Shown here one piece after another: positions 28,101 to 37,591 of a stretch of DNA of 64,000 nucleotides. Origin of the DNA: Dallia pectoralis. Its lineage: Eukaryota; Chordata; Actinopteri; Esociformes; Umbridae. Made by a program: the position numbers and the translations under genes. The notes under the pieces are model-generated. The model did no database searches. It worked only from the letters and a program-made list of their open reading frames with translations, and was not told the origin of the DNA. Numbering within the stretch: the first letter of the stretch is position 1; each line of letters starts with the position of its first letter. Location of the stretch: positions 8,214,821 through 8,278,820 of the forward strand of contig CM055753.1 of assembly GCA_029465975.1 (NCBI GenBank). Direction: 5' to 3'.

Positions 28101-28263
28101 CATACAACCATTGGACCAGGGGCCATGTCGGCAGTATGTAGTCAGGTGGTACTACGACCCGGAAGCCAACGCTTGTGCCCAATTCTGGTATGGGGGTTGC
28201 CAGGGAAACGGGAACCAGTTTAAGTCTGAGGCCCGATGCAAGAGCTCCTGCGTTCGCACATGA
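9772..28263 (+). CDS. col28a1: Collagen type XXVIII alpha 1 chain, 37 coding exons, complete
   Basis: Secreted extracellular-matrix collagen. The exons sum to 3,582 bases, divisible by three, giving 1,193 residues with no internal stop. The human chain is of similar size, about 1,125. Domain order: signal peptide (about 1-20), vWA1 (about 45-225), short Cys-containing linker, interrupted Gly-X-Y domain (about 246-778), vWA2 (about 791-975), Pro/Ser/Thr-rich linker (about 976-1136) and C-terminal Kunitz domain. This vWA-collagen-vWA-Kunitz layout is specific to type XXVIII. The neighbouring rpa3 supports orthology. Fish often keep two COL28A1-type paralogues and I cannot tell which this is. 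Introns 2, 3, 6 and 15 contain large minisatellites. Exon coordinates are given in the block entries below. Confidence 0.95.
10505..13729. repeat. 15-bp minisatellite in col28a1 intron 2, about 215 copies
   Basis: Roughly 3.2 kb of head-to-tail TATATCTCCTCTCCA. Common variants are TATAACTCC, TGTATCTCC, CACATCTCC and CTCACCA. The unit is 15 bases and carries no stop in several frames, so it creates very long open frames on both strands (SPYIS repeats on plus, YGEEI and RRYME repeats on minus). These are not genes. The array ends about 40 bases before the acceptor of exon 3. Confidence 0.97.
13769..14902 (+). CDS. col28a1: col28a1 exons 3-4: remainder of vWA1
   Basis: Exon 3 is 13769-13895 (42 codons plus one base completing a split codon). 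Exon 4 is 14636-14902 (89 codons). They supply the second and third vWA metal-site elements: the threonine in YIGHGTYSAY and the aspartate in LLMTDGLDHP. The domain ends near DGLLEDKLYREL. The exon 4 acceptor is unusual because it lies inside the last unit of the preceding minisatellite. Confidence 0.93.
13987..14634. repeat. 31-bp minisatellite in col28a1 intron 3, about 21 copies
   Basis: Tandem 31-base units containing GTTGACTGCGCTGACACCTG, with mainly C/T transitions between units. The last unit is altered so that it ends in the CCCAG of the exon 4 splice acceptor. Because 31 is not divisible by three, all three minus-strand frames cycle through the same peptide repeats, which explains the overlapping open frames. 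They are not genes. Confidence 0.95.
15114..18100 (+). CDS. col28a1: col28a1 exons 5-11: linker and first part of collagen domain
   Basis: Exons: 15114-15134, 15234-15293, 17032-17085, 17213-17257, 17343-17369, 17758-17802 and 18056-18100. All are in phase 0 with GT-AG borders. Exon 5 encodes NKIVNTG, and exon 6 encodes CPQPKSCLC followed by the first triplets GERGLPGNP. From exon 7 on, every exon starts with a Gly codon and has a length that is a multiple of 9 (54, 45, 27, 45 and 45 bases), the classic fibrillar-type exon pattern. Exon 10 holds a cysteine inside the triple helix (GECGAPG), a possible cross-link site. Confidence 0.9.
15358..16570. repeat. 22-bp minisatellite in col28a1 intron 6, about 55 copies
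   Basis: Tandem 22-base units containing CTATAGTGTCTGTATGTCAG. The first dozen units vary (TATGCC, GTATGTAG). From about 15,600 onward the units are almost all identical, which points to recent expansion. Each unit carries a TGTCAG/GT junction that resembles a splice site on both sides. Confidence 0.97.
19290..21998 (+). CDS. col28a1: col28a1 exons 12-17: collagen domain
   Basis: Exons: 19290-19343 (54), 19461-19529, 19607-19675, 19859-19927, 21715-21783 and 21930-21998 (69 each). All start with Gly codons and are phase 0. The 69-base exon (23 residues) is not a multiple of nine, so each contains one imperfection in Gly-X-Y (for example GDAGIGFPGPK). Repeated short interruptions are characteristic of type XXVIII collagen. 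Exon 17 is followed by GC rather than GT. Confidence 0.9.
19981..21590. repeat. 34/36-bp AT-rich minisatellite in col28a1 intron 15
   Basis: About 1.6 kb of degenerate tandem units built from GTACTGTTAATGGATGATAT plus ATAG(T/C)ATGACT. Three length classes alternate: 34 bases (ACTGATATGT), 36 bases (ACTTAGATATGT) and a shorter one lacking GTACT. Mixed higher-order blocks of the three classes recur through the array. Confidence 0.93.
22094..25626 (+). CDS. col28a1: col28a1 exons 18-31: collagen domain, C-terminal part
   Basis: Exons: 22094-22162, 22296-22364, 22478-22549, 22765-22833, 23010-23081, 23155-23223, 23594-23662, 23768-23836, 24398-24466, 24555-24623, 24805-24873, 25134-25202, 25414-25494 and 25591-25626. 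Most are 69 bases, two are 72, one is 81 and the last is 36. All are phase 0 and begin with Gly. Exon 21 has a weak acceptor (AACAAAG) but the correct frame and length. Exon 25 contains an interruption (GDSHAGPQ). Exon 30 is the most charged (GERGIVGDRGKKGDKG). Confidence 0.92.
23257..23294. repeat. (CA)n microsatellite in col28a1 intron 23
   Basis: Interrupted CA dinucleotides shortly after the exon 23 donor. Likely polymorphic; no sign that it affects splicing. Confidence 0.85.
25718..26730 (+). CDS. col28a1: col28a1 exons 32-34: second vWA domain
   Basis: Exons are 25718-25754, 25981-26207 and 26403-26730. Exon 32 ends the helix region (KEEVIRIIREIC) with a split Gly codon. vWA2 has a complete metal site: DSSES in VFVIDSSESVG, the threonine in GEGTFTG, and the aspartate in VVITDGLAD. 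The exon 33 donor (AAG/GTCGGT) is weak, but frame and length fit. In this family vWA domains mediate matrix protein interactions. Here the second domain keeps all metal ligands while the first does not. Confidence 0.92.
27159..28263 (+). CDS. col28a1: col28a1 exons 35-37: linker and Kunitz domain
   Basis: Exons are 27159-27349, 27523-27814 and 28091-28263 (stop TGA). Exons 35 and 36 end vWA2 and encode a Pro/Ser/Thr-rich, probably unstructured linker. Exon 37 is one complete Kunitz domain with exact spacing C-8-C-15-C-7-C-12-C-3-C, starting at ADCIQPLDQGPC. The residue after the second cysteine (P1 in inhibitory Kunitz domains) is Arg, followed by Gln. A trypsin-like specificity is thinkable, but Gln at P1' is atypical. 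The protein ends four residues after the last cysteine region (CVRT). Confidence 0.94.
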
Positions 28264-28770
28264 GAGAGTTTCGTTTTGGACAAAGACAAAACGACTGTGT
28301 ACAAAGCTGGCACGTCCCCTGATGATGATGTCAGAGGACACTGACACATCCTGAGACTGATATCTATCCATCGTCCCGTCACAATTCTGCCTAGGATGGG
28401 GACTATGTTGCTGAATACTTTGAAGAATATGGACACAACCAGGTAATACTTACGGTTACACCAGAGTTCAGGCAAATGACAGCGGTGCATAAAGCTCTAT
28501 GCAAAACAGATTGGTCCTCTGCACTGTATCTTTATTTTACTATTATCTTATTTTGCGGCTTGTGAATCACTCCCTGTAAAGTACATGTTTACATATTTTA
28601 TATTTGCCTTCATAAATCTGTTGCCATTGCATTGTTTGAAAAAAACCTGTGCAGTTTTTTTTATTAAATTGTCCTTAGAAAACTATGAACAAACAAAAAA
28701 CGCTGTGAACTGAATATATTCCCACAGGTCAGTATATAACCATGATGGATCCATTTCTGTACTGTAACTT
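28264..28770 (+). other. col28a1 3' UTR region
   Basis: No coding sequence was recognised. An ATTAAA at 28663-28668 in a T-rich stretch is the best candidate polyadenylation signal, about 400 bases after the stop. Confidence 0.4.
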
Positions 28771-29117
28771 ACTTCATCTTGTGTTATCGTCATGCTTCAT
28801 CTTGTGTTATCGTCATGCTTCATCTTGTGTTATCGTCATGCTTCATCTTGTGTTATCGTCATGCTTCATCTTGTGTTATCGTCATGCTTCATCTTGTGTT
28901 ATCGTCATGCTTCATCTTGTGTTATCGTCATGCTTCATCTTGTGTTATCGTCATGCTTCATCTTGTGTTATCGTCATGCTTCATCTTGTGTTATCGTCAT
29001 GCTTCATCTTGTGTTATCGTCATGCTTCATCTTGTGTTATCGTCATGCTTCATCTTGTGTTATCGTCATGCTTCATCTTGTGTTATCGTCATGCTTCATC
29101 TTGTGTTATCGTCATGC
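28771..29117. repeat. 23-bp minisatellite downstream of col28a1, about 15 copies
   Basis: Near-perfect tandem units of 23 bases containing CATCTTGTGTTATCGTCATG. Since 23 is not a multiple of three, all three plus-strand frames read the same cyclic peptide (SSCVIVMLHLVL), giving three overlapping false genes. Confidence 0.96.
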
Positions 29118-29960
29118 TCTTCAGCTCCACAACCAGGACATACTGACAGTAGATGTGTTTGTTTTTCATATTTTATTAACAAAAAGAACATTGTGGCATT
29201 TATTTTGATGTTCTAAAAATTGCTTTACTGTAAGATGTTTTTGTTTAAAAAAAGATACATTGTACATTGTACAACAAAGTACAGAAGGAAATGTGAAACT
29301 CACAACAGAATAAATAAATATTGAAAATATCAATGCATAAGAATGCATAAATTATGAGCCATTTTAACATGATTAAATACCATGTACAGACATGTTTGAC
29401 ACTTGTAGTAAATAATGCTATGTGACAGTAAGGTGTCGTCTGTAACACCATCTGCTATCAAATGTTACATTCATTAATGATATATAATACCCGTCACTTA
29501 AGGGATTTATTGTGATGAGTGTGACATCAAAGAAGGGGTCAAATTGTTATTTTTCAAATTGCTTCACTCACAGAATCTAAAGGTAAGTCACCTGGCAAGT
29601 GAAAATCTATTTTAGAATAATAAGGTTGATAAATCTGTCACTAATGATTCAACAATGAAAGATTCGAATTGTACTATCTGTGTATTAAAAATTTATAATA
29701 TATATGATATAAAGATTTATAGCACTGTCCCACTAATCCTGACAGTGTTAGATAAAGTGGGACAGTTTTAATGTAAACTTAAAACACCACTGGCAGGAGC
29801 TGGGATGCAAGTGTACAAGGAAGACAGCGGGGAAAATTCTTCCAAAAAGCATCGAAAATGTCCAAGCAGGTTTTTGAGCCTCAGAGATGTTTCCAGTCAC
29901 AGTGGAGGTCATGACCTTTTCCTGCCAAGCTGAACAGCTAAGTGGGTACCCCGCCTCCAC

Positions 29961-30140
29961 CCTCACAACTAGGCCAGCCCTATGTACATCCAACTTCACA
30001 ACTGGGCCAGCCCCCCATGCCTCCATGCACCTTCACAGCTGGGCCAGCCCCCCATGTCTGTATCCTCACAACTGGGCCAGACCCCCATGTCTGTATCCTC
30101 ACAACTGGGCCAACCCTCCATCCCTTGACCCTCACACCTG
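29961..30140. repeat. Degenerate minisatellite of about 33 bp, 5 copies
   Basis: Repeats of CTCACAACTGGGCCAGCCCC with a variable CATGTCTGTATC tail. Units diverge by several bases each, so this is an older array than those in col28a1. Confidence 0.7.
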
Positions 30141-30755
30141 GGCCCGTTGGTATCATGAGTCTTGTGGAGAGCTAAACCGGACAGTGACGATTTCTAATTG
30201 TGTAGATGTGTCCTTAAAAGGCACAAACATGAACCCTAGTAAATGTCAATTTACATTAAATGTTCAATTAAACTTCGCAACCATAAAATGTTGGGGGAAA
30301 AAGTTTTTCTAATTTGTGTAAATTTTTCAATTAAAAGGCAATAAACCAAATTTCGTAAGCATTTTCACACGTCATTTGGGCGTTCTATGACAATAATAAA
30401 TTAACAGTGAATAACAGTCCATTTTGGTCCCTGAACAGACCAATTTTTAATGCAGAAATTGTATTAAATAGGTATTTAAAAACATAACCAATTCACTTGT
30501 AATTTGCAGTTCAGCGAAAGAAGACATGCCAGTCTTTTGTCAAAAAAGCTACATTTTGGTTGAAGATTCACAGAGAATTTGGATGCATTCAGAGTATATG
30601 GGAAGTGAGGAAATATGCATAATCAAACAAATTTGATTTCTAAAGCTCATACAATGTTTCAGATGAAAGTCTGTACTTTATGCCAGCAATCACAAGGTTT
30701 TAATCCAGCTGCAAGGTGAAAAGGCCAAGGCAAAAAAAAATATGCAATCCTTTTT

Positions 30756-30786
30756 CATTCCGGAAAACAAGAAGTTTTCCGGAATG
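30756..30786. other. Perfect 13-bp inverted repeat (hairpin)
   Basis: CATTCCGGAAAAC, a 5-base loop AAGAA, then its exact reverse complement. It could form a stable hairpin. No gene is attached to it; role unknown. Confidence 0.6.
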
Positions 30787-33700
30787 CATTTGGATAAGAT
30801 AATAGATTACATGTCATACGTTTTGCTGACTGTTTGTCGTTATTCAATTTCGTTTTTGTTCAAAATAATATACATTTAATTTACATTTTGAATACAACTT
30901 CCGTTATTTTCACGCGCATGCAGGTGCTCTTCTCACAAAGTCTATTATGTGATATACGTATCTTACAAACCAAATGTAGAATGTATAATGCATACAATAA
31001 CAGATGGGCTAGAGTAGACCAAGTTTGACAAATATAAATGTCTAGGCCACTGTTTGTATTTGTCGTAATTTGGACTAAAAGCTTTTCCAAGTTAAATGTA
31101 AAAATATCATAGGTAAGTATAAGTATTCATATGAACTTGTTCTCATTCTGGTAATAGTGTAGGACACTTGATTAGAATTTGTTGTGAAGTGCTGGCACGT
31201 GCTGACTGCTAAAGTTCAAGTTTTGAAGAACAACTACACGTAATTACTGGAAGTCAGAAATCAAATTTATTTTTGATTTGGAATCTGTTTAAAATTTTAC
31301 AATTTTATATAGCGTAATGTATGGCTGTTATTTATTGGTCAAGATTAGCCTATACATACAATCATTTGTTTGTAAAAAAAAAAAAAAAGTATTAATGTGT
31401 GTAGCCTCGTATATGTTGTAGACCTATACGTAGGCCTACTTATTGCATTTTCGTTTTAGTCCACTATGTAAATAAAGTTTAAATGAAAAATGAATTTCAT
31501 TTTCAAAACGAATGTCAATTCTACATGTAGGGCCTATATCCTAATTCTAAAGACTATTTTTCATGCATTCTTGAGACTATTCTATCAGGATGAGAAACCA
31601 TGTCCTGTGATTTATACAATATTTATATTATTCCTTTTAAATAGAGTAGGCCTAAGATAACTAATAAAAGGGTTAAACCGGCAAACTAAACAATATTGAT
31701 TACTTGAGCTAAATTATTCGAAAGACGTATGAAAATCCCTTGCTCAGTGGGTCATAACGAAGATATTTTAATGTAGTACCAACAATACATCTTCCATGAC
31801 ACAATTATGCAACAATCCAACAATCGCCTATATACTGTATGTGGTCGAAGATTTCTTGTAGGCTATTTTAATGCACCAAATGTCAATTCTACATGTAGGA
31901 CCTATATCCTAATTCTAAAGCCTATTTTCATCGATATGATAGATTTATATAATTATTTGAATGCGGGTATAGTGCCTTGAAGACACTTGAGAGCAGGGTT
32001 ATTTTTTCTAAAACAATATGTCGACATTAACTAGCGTGTTTATCCAATACTAGACCCACCAAAACCAAGCTCAATATATATGTATAATGTACCATAACGA
32101 CTAGTGAGACATGTACAAACATACCTCGATTTAAAGAACAACGTATAAAATAAATTCAAAACGAAAAGTCCCTCTTTTTTTCTGACTTGTTCATTTAATC
32201 TTCCATTCCATGTAATAGTACCATTTAACCTATAGGCTCCTCTGCACATCCAGGACGAGCAACACTTCACAACATTCCAATGTTATAGTCCTGTGAATCT
32301 GCTAAGGAGTTATATAATCACCATGTAATAAAGAACGCATTATGAGACAATGGAAGAGATGAACAGCTGAAAAGCATTGAAATGTAGGTAGGACCTTTGT
32401 GATTTTAATGGTTGAAAACACTGTGTTAAACCACCTAAATTAGAGAACAACAATTTACTTGAACATGGATGTTTTCTCGCTTTTTAAATAATAAATGGGC
32501 CAAGGCGGGGAAACTTTAATCCATGCATGCATTTCTATATCAGGATGAGAAACCATGTCCTGTGATTTATGCAATATATTCTTCCTTTTAAGTAATAGAG
32601 TAGGCCTAAGATAACTATTAGGGCAAAACCCGCAAACTAAACAATATTGATTACTTCACACTGAGCTAAATCATTCGAAATACGTATTAAAATCCCTTGC
32701 TCAGTGGGTAACGAAGATATTTTAATATAGTACCAACAATACATCTTACATTGGACCTTAAAAACTTTAATTATCCAAACACAATTATGCAACAATCCAA
32801 CAATCGCCTATATATCTAAGATTTCTTGTAGGCTATTTTAAGCAAACAAATGTCAATTGTGCATGTAGGGCCTATATCCTAATTCTAAAGCCTATTTTTC
32901 ATGCACAATTGATATGATAGATATATATAATTATTGGAATGCGGGTATAGTGCCTTTAAGACACTTTGAGAGCCCATGGCTTGTTTCTCTAAAACAATAT
33001 GTTGACCTAACCAACGTGTCTATCCAATACTAGACACACCAAAACCAAGCTCAATATATAACGACTAATGAGACATGTACAAACATACCTCGATTTAAAG
33101 AACAACGTATAAAATAAATTCAAAACGAAAGGTCCCTCTTTTTTCTGACTTGTTCCATTCCATTGCAGTTCCACTTAGGCTCCTCTGCACATCCAGGACG
33201 AGCAACACTTCACAACATTCCAATGTTATAGTCCTGTGAATCTGCTAAGGAGTTATATAATCACCATGTAATAAAGAACGCATTATGAGACAATGGAAGA
33301 GATGAACAGCTGAAAAGCATTGGAATGTAGGTAGGACCTTTGTGATTTTAATGGTTGAAAACACTGTGTTAAACCACCTAAATTAGAGAACAACAATTTA
33401 CTTTAACATGGATGTTTTCTCACCGTTAAAATAACAAATGGGCCAAGGCGGGAAAACTTTAATCCATACATGCATTTATTTTACAAAGCATCTGATAAGG
33501 AAACTATAGCTTGATAAATGTTGACCACCCCTTGAGTAGACTCTTCTATCAGGATGAGAAACCATGTCCTGTGCTTTATGCAATATTTATATTCTTCCTT
33601 TTAAGTAATAGAGTAGGCCTAAGATAACTAATAAAAGGGTAAAACCCGCAAACTAAACAATATTGATTACTTCACACTGAGCTAAATCATTCGAAAGACG

Positions 33701-35182
33701 TAGTAAAATCCCTTCAGTGAGGCATAACGAAGATATTTTAATATAGTACCAACAATAGCTACGTCTTACAATGGACCTTAAAAACCTTTATCCATGACAC
33801 ATGTATGCAACCTTCCAACAATCGCCTATATATTCTAAATGTGGTCTAACATTTCTTGTAGGCTATTTTAATGCACCACGTCATATAGCTGGTTAATATG
33901 TATTAGCTAAAGGATATTTCATACATTGCCTGTATGTGTATCGGAAAAATGCATCACCTACGTCAAAAACAATTGCATGTGGGATTTAAAACGTTAATGT
34001 CCATTTTATATAGATCAGACATCTTCTGTTGATTTAGGGAGGAAAGTAATTTTGGTTTTGAATGGACAATAACATGCATGCAATGGACGTTTTTTAATTA
34101 ACCTGCATAAACAAACTTATAATGAAAAGGTAAACGCATGAACTAGTTCTGGAAAATGTCAATCTTAATAATATTTGCACGCAAACAATTTATCTGAAAT
34201 GCTTTAATCCAGCGCGATTATATTAACAATTAGGTCTTAGTACCTTACAAATAAATCAAATATGTTCACCTTGTTAAATCAGTGACCCGAATGAATGGCC
34301 TCCCTAACCCACCAGGCTATATGCCACCTCAGGTTTTGATAAAACAGAGATGTTGCATCCAGGACCGCACCCAAACGTTTCACACCTTCCAGTATGAAAT
34401 GGTCATATAGTTAACAAGACTTTAACACGTATAGGTCCCATTGTTCTACCAGGACATATAACTGCAGGTCTGGATGGTACTCAGTCATTTTAAGTCCACA
34501 GTTCAACCGAGGAGTGTTGTATCGAACAACTCAGTGGTTAAAATGCAGAAAATGACCGAGAGCCTGATGGAAACGTGTCTATCTGTACAGGCATCATCTA
34601 ACGGGGTTCAGAGAAGGAAGAACCGACGTCACGATAAGGAGACGAGCTTTACTTATCTGGGAATGATCGCTCATGCAATTCAGGGCTCTCCAGACAAAAT
34701 GCTTCTATCTTGTCAGGTAAACATTTTGGACAATACAGTACATTTTCTACACTGAATTGAACGTTGCTATTGTTCGTACGTATCAGTGCTAATATGAGGT
34801 TTTTTGTTGTTTTTTTTTACAGTTGATGGACAAGTTGGAAGCGTTTATCTCAGGAGACAGACAGGCCATCAAGAACAACATCCGAGTTTGCTTGTCAACC
34901 TACGACTGTTTTGTCAAGGTATGTCTAGACTACAACATAATAGCCTACATTGTTTCTAGTAACTTACATGAAGCCACCATAAAGAGCATCGTCTAATGTG
35001 CAAATCTGTTTTAGGTTCCCGTCGGTCGATATGTGAAGAATAACCTCTGGAAATTCGACGACAGTAAAATTACAGCTAAGATGGCGCGACGCCATTTCAA
35101 GGGCATACTAGAGGAATTTCCAGAGTTGTCCAACAAAGTGAGCCAAGAAGCAAAGCAGACATTCGAGGCTTCTGAGCGTTTA

Positions 35183-35504
35183 GCTGCGGCCAAACCACCA
35201 CCACCCCCACCAGCAGCAGCTCTACCACCAGCAGCAGCTCTACCACCACCCCCACCAGAAGCAGCTCTACCACCACCACCCCCACCAGCAGCAGCTCTAC
35301 CACCACCACACCCACCAGCAGCAGCTCTACCACCACCACCAGCAGCAGCAGCTCTACCACCACCCCCACCAGAAGCAGCTCTACCACCACCACCCCCACC
35401 AGCAGCAGCTCTACCACCACCACCAGCAGCAGCAGCTCTACCACCACCACCACCAGCAGCAGCTCTACCACCACCACCCCCACCAGCAGCAGCTCTACAC
35501 TGTT
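35183..35504 (+). repeat. Pro/Ala-coding microsatellite in forkhead exon 3 (copy A)
   Basis: Imperfect CCA/CCC and GCA triplets arranged as PPPPPPAAAL-type blocks. The same tract occurs at 58573-58877 (copy B) and 63507-63729 (copy C), with different block numbers. The minus strand is also open (VVVVELLLV), which gives false reading frames there. Confidence 0.9.
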
Positions 35505-35785
35505 AAAAGAAAAAGATCTTTGAGGAACTTTTGGAGGTTCTTCAATTTGAAACTGTGGGGGAACCTTTTATGGTGCTTGGAGGAACCTTCATGGAAGGGT
35601 TCTTAGAAGAACCCCTTCACAAGGTTACTTGGGGAACCTTTGTTAGTTCTGTGAGGAACCTTTGGCAGTTTTGTGAGGAACCTTTGGAAGCTCTGTGAGG
35701 AACCTTTTGAAGCTCTGGGAAGAACCTTTGGGAGCTCTGGGTAGAACCTTTGGGAGCTCTGGGAAGAACCTTTCCTCTAGTAGTA
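35505..35785. repeat. Left subterminal repeats of the 8.7-kb element
   Basis: A dozen GGAACC/GGTTC motifs, becoming a 22-base tandem (AGAACCTTTGGGAGCTCTGG) at about 35690-35780, then an AT microsatellite to 35825. Inverted counterparts lie at about 43985-44175. Paired subterminal motif clusters are typical transposase-binding arrays; the function is inferred. Confidence 0.6.
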
Positions 35786-37591
35786 TACATATATATATAT
35801 ATATATATAGTAGTAGTATATATAGTAGAAAATATAGTAGTAACAGTGGTAGTAACAAAAGTAACAAAAATGATGAAACCTCGGATGTTTTTAAGCAAGT
35901 TTTAATTTACACACCCGATTTTGAACAATACAACAATAATGATTGCGCGTTGAGCATTTTTAATTTGCAACAATAAATATTTACATATAATACAAAATAC
36001 TAGATAATACATTCAGAGCAAGGCTTTTACCATTTTAATTACCCCTATGGGTACTTTATCATTTGAGTTGATACCAACCATGCACTGCAAAAAATTTAGA
36101 GTCTTCTTTACATTTTCTGCATATTTAACTCCAAATATGAAATAGATCCCCAGTAGGGCACCAACTCCCATTGAGATGTCCTCTGGCTTCACAATGTCCA
36201 TTCCATCTATGCGAAGGGACATTTCACATCCAGCACTGAAGGGGTTCCCACTTATCAGCAGCACAGGGGTAGGAGCATTTGCCACCTATTAAAAGCACAC
36301 AACAAATAAATTAATGACATTTGCAATGTGTCTTTGCAATAAAAAAATACATCCCTTATACTGTGAGAAATAATTAATTGCCAAGGTTATTAAGCATAAA
36401 ATCCTATAAATGGTAAATGTTGCACCGAATGATGGGAATGAATCACCAAAGGAGTACACTCCAGAATTCCATTAAAACAAACGAAACACAACAGAGATAC
36501 AACATCCCTACCTATGATGGGCGGTGAATGACTGGTAGTGCTCTTACCTTGTCAATTACATAGAGCCTGTCTGGATTTTCATGGAACAGGTAGGGGAGCA
36601 AGAGTATTGCAGCACAGACGGTGTGTCCTAAAAGGAAGAAAAAATACGTTAACAGTATTTATAGCAATTGTGGCAAAATGTATTTGAAGAATGTCAAATA
36701 GTTCTAAATACCTTTGTGTGTCTCCTCACACTCCTGACTGAGTGCCGTCTGGTACTGGAGTAGAATCTCCTTGCCCAGCCTCCTCCTTTTGGCCTCTGCA
36801 ATAATTTTGTCTGCTGCTTTCCCAAAGCCTTCCAGCAACCTCTTGTCCACATCAACTTTGAAGATGTGCTCAATTTCAGTTAAAATCTAAAAGAGTATTT
36901 CTATACATTACAAATTTGTCAAATTTAAGAAAACGGATTAAAAATTAAACTGTACTACTACATTGAACTCACAATGCTGATATGCTGTAAAGCTGGGAAC
37001 TCCTGAAGAATGTCACTGGTGGAGTGGCTTTGAATGAAACCGACTCTCTCAGCGAATGTCCTCTTCATTTTCTCCTTCAGGATGTCGATGTTTGGATTGG
37101 CTTTTTTGCACTCTTTCATTCTTGCGACATGCATCTGAATGCTATAGCTGTCTTCAATTCCCTGTAAAATGCATATGACATCTTCTTAATATAGAAGAAA
37201 AGGTCGGATGTCCAGTAGGCTACTCTGAACACAGCTTTGGTCAGAAGCTCGTAGTGTGCAGCAGGCTTTACGGTGGTTACCTTGATAGCAGAGGTTGCAG
37301 ATGTGTGGACTTGAATCACAGCTTCCTTGCCATCAGACATCTGTGAACGAAAAAGAAAATCAGATAAAGTAAACTGTAAGGGTTGACAACAGTAACAATG
37401 TCATAATGCGAGCTGTAAAAATCAGGCAAAACAAACTATGGGTTTAATTTCATCAGAGGTTATTCGTAATTTTAATTTCCACTTGTAAAGAGAATAATGA
37501 ACACTTACCATGGCTTTCTTAGCTGGTTGTTGTGCCTGTGATGAGTTCCCTTCTGCTGGAGACATTGACAACCTCCTTTTTCCATGCCATG

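Larger units (their letters stand above)
29118..31130. other. Spacer between col28a1 and the forkhead tandem array
   Basis: AT-rich, no gene recognised. It contains a degenerate minisatellite near 29.96-30.14 kb and a perfect 13-bp hairpin at 30756-30786. The tandem array begins abruptly at about 31131, where this sequence stops matching the junctions of the later units. Confidence 0.5.

Noticed and set aside
28391..28441. Exon-like DGDYVAEYFEEYGHNQ followed by GTAATA
   Set aside because: Lies in the col28a1 3' UTR region after a clear stop; no acceptor with a pyrimidine tract and no known homologue.
28742..29216. Three overlapping plus-strand frames rich in SSCVIVMLHLVL
   Set aside because: The 23-bp minisatellite read cyclically in all frames.
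35097..35483. Minus-strand Val/Leu-rich frame opposite the Pro/Ala tract (also at 58476 and 63410)
   Set aside because: Shadow of the triplet repeat in the forkhead exon; the Gly/Ala minus frame at 58390-58941 is the same artefact.
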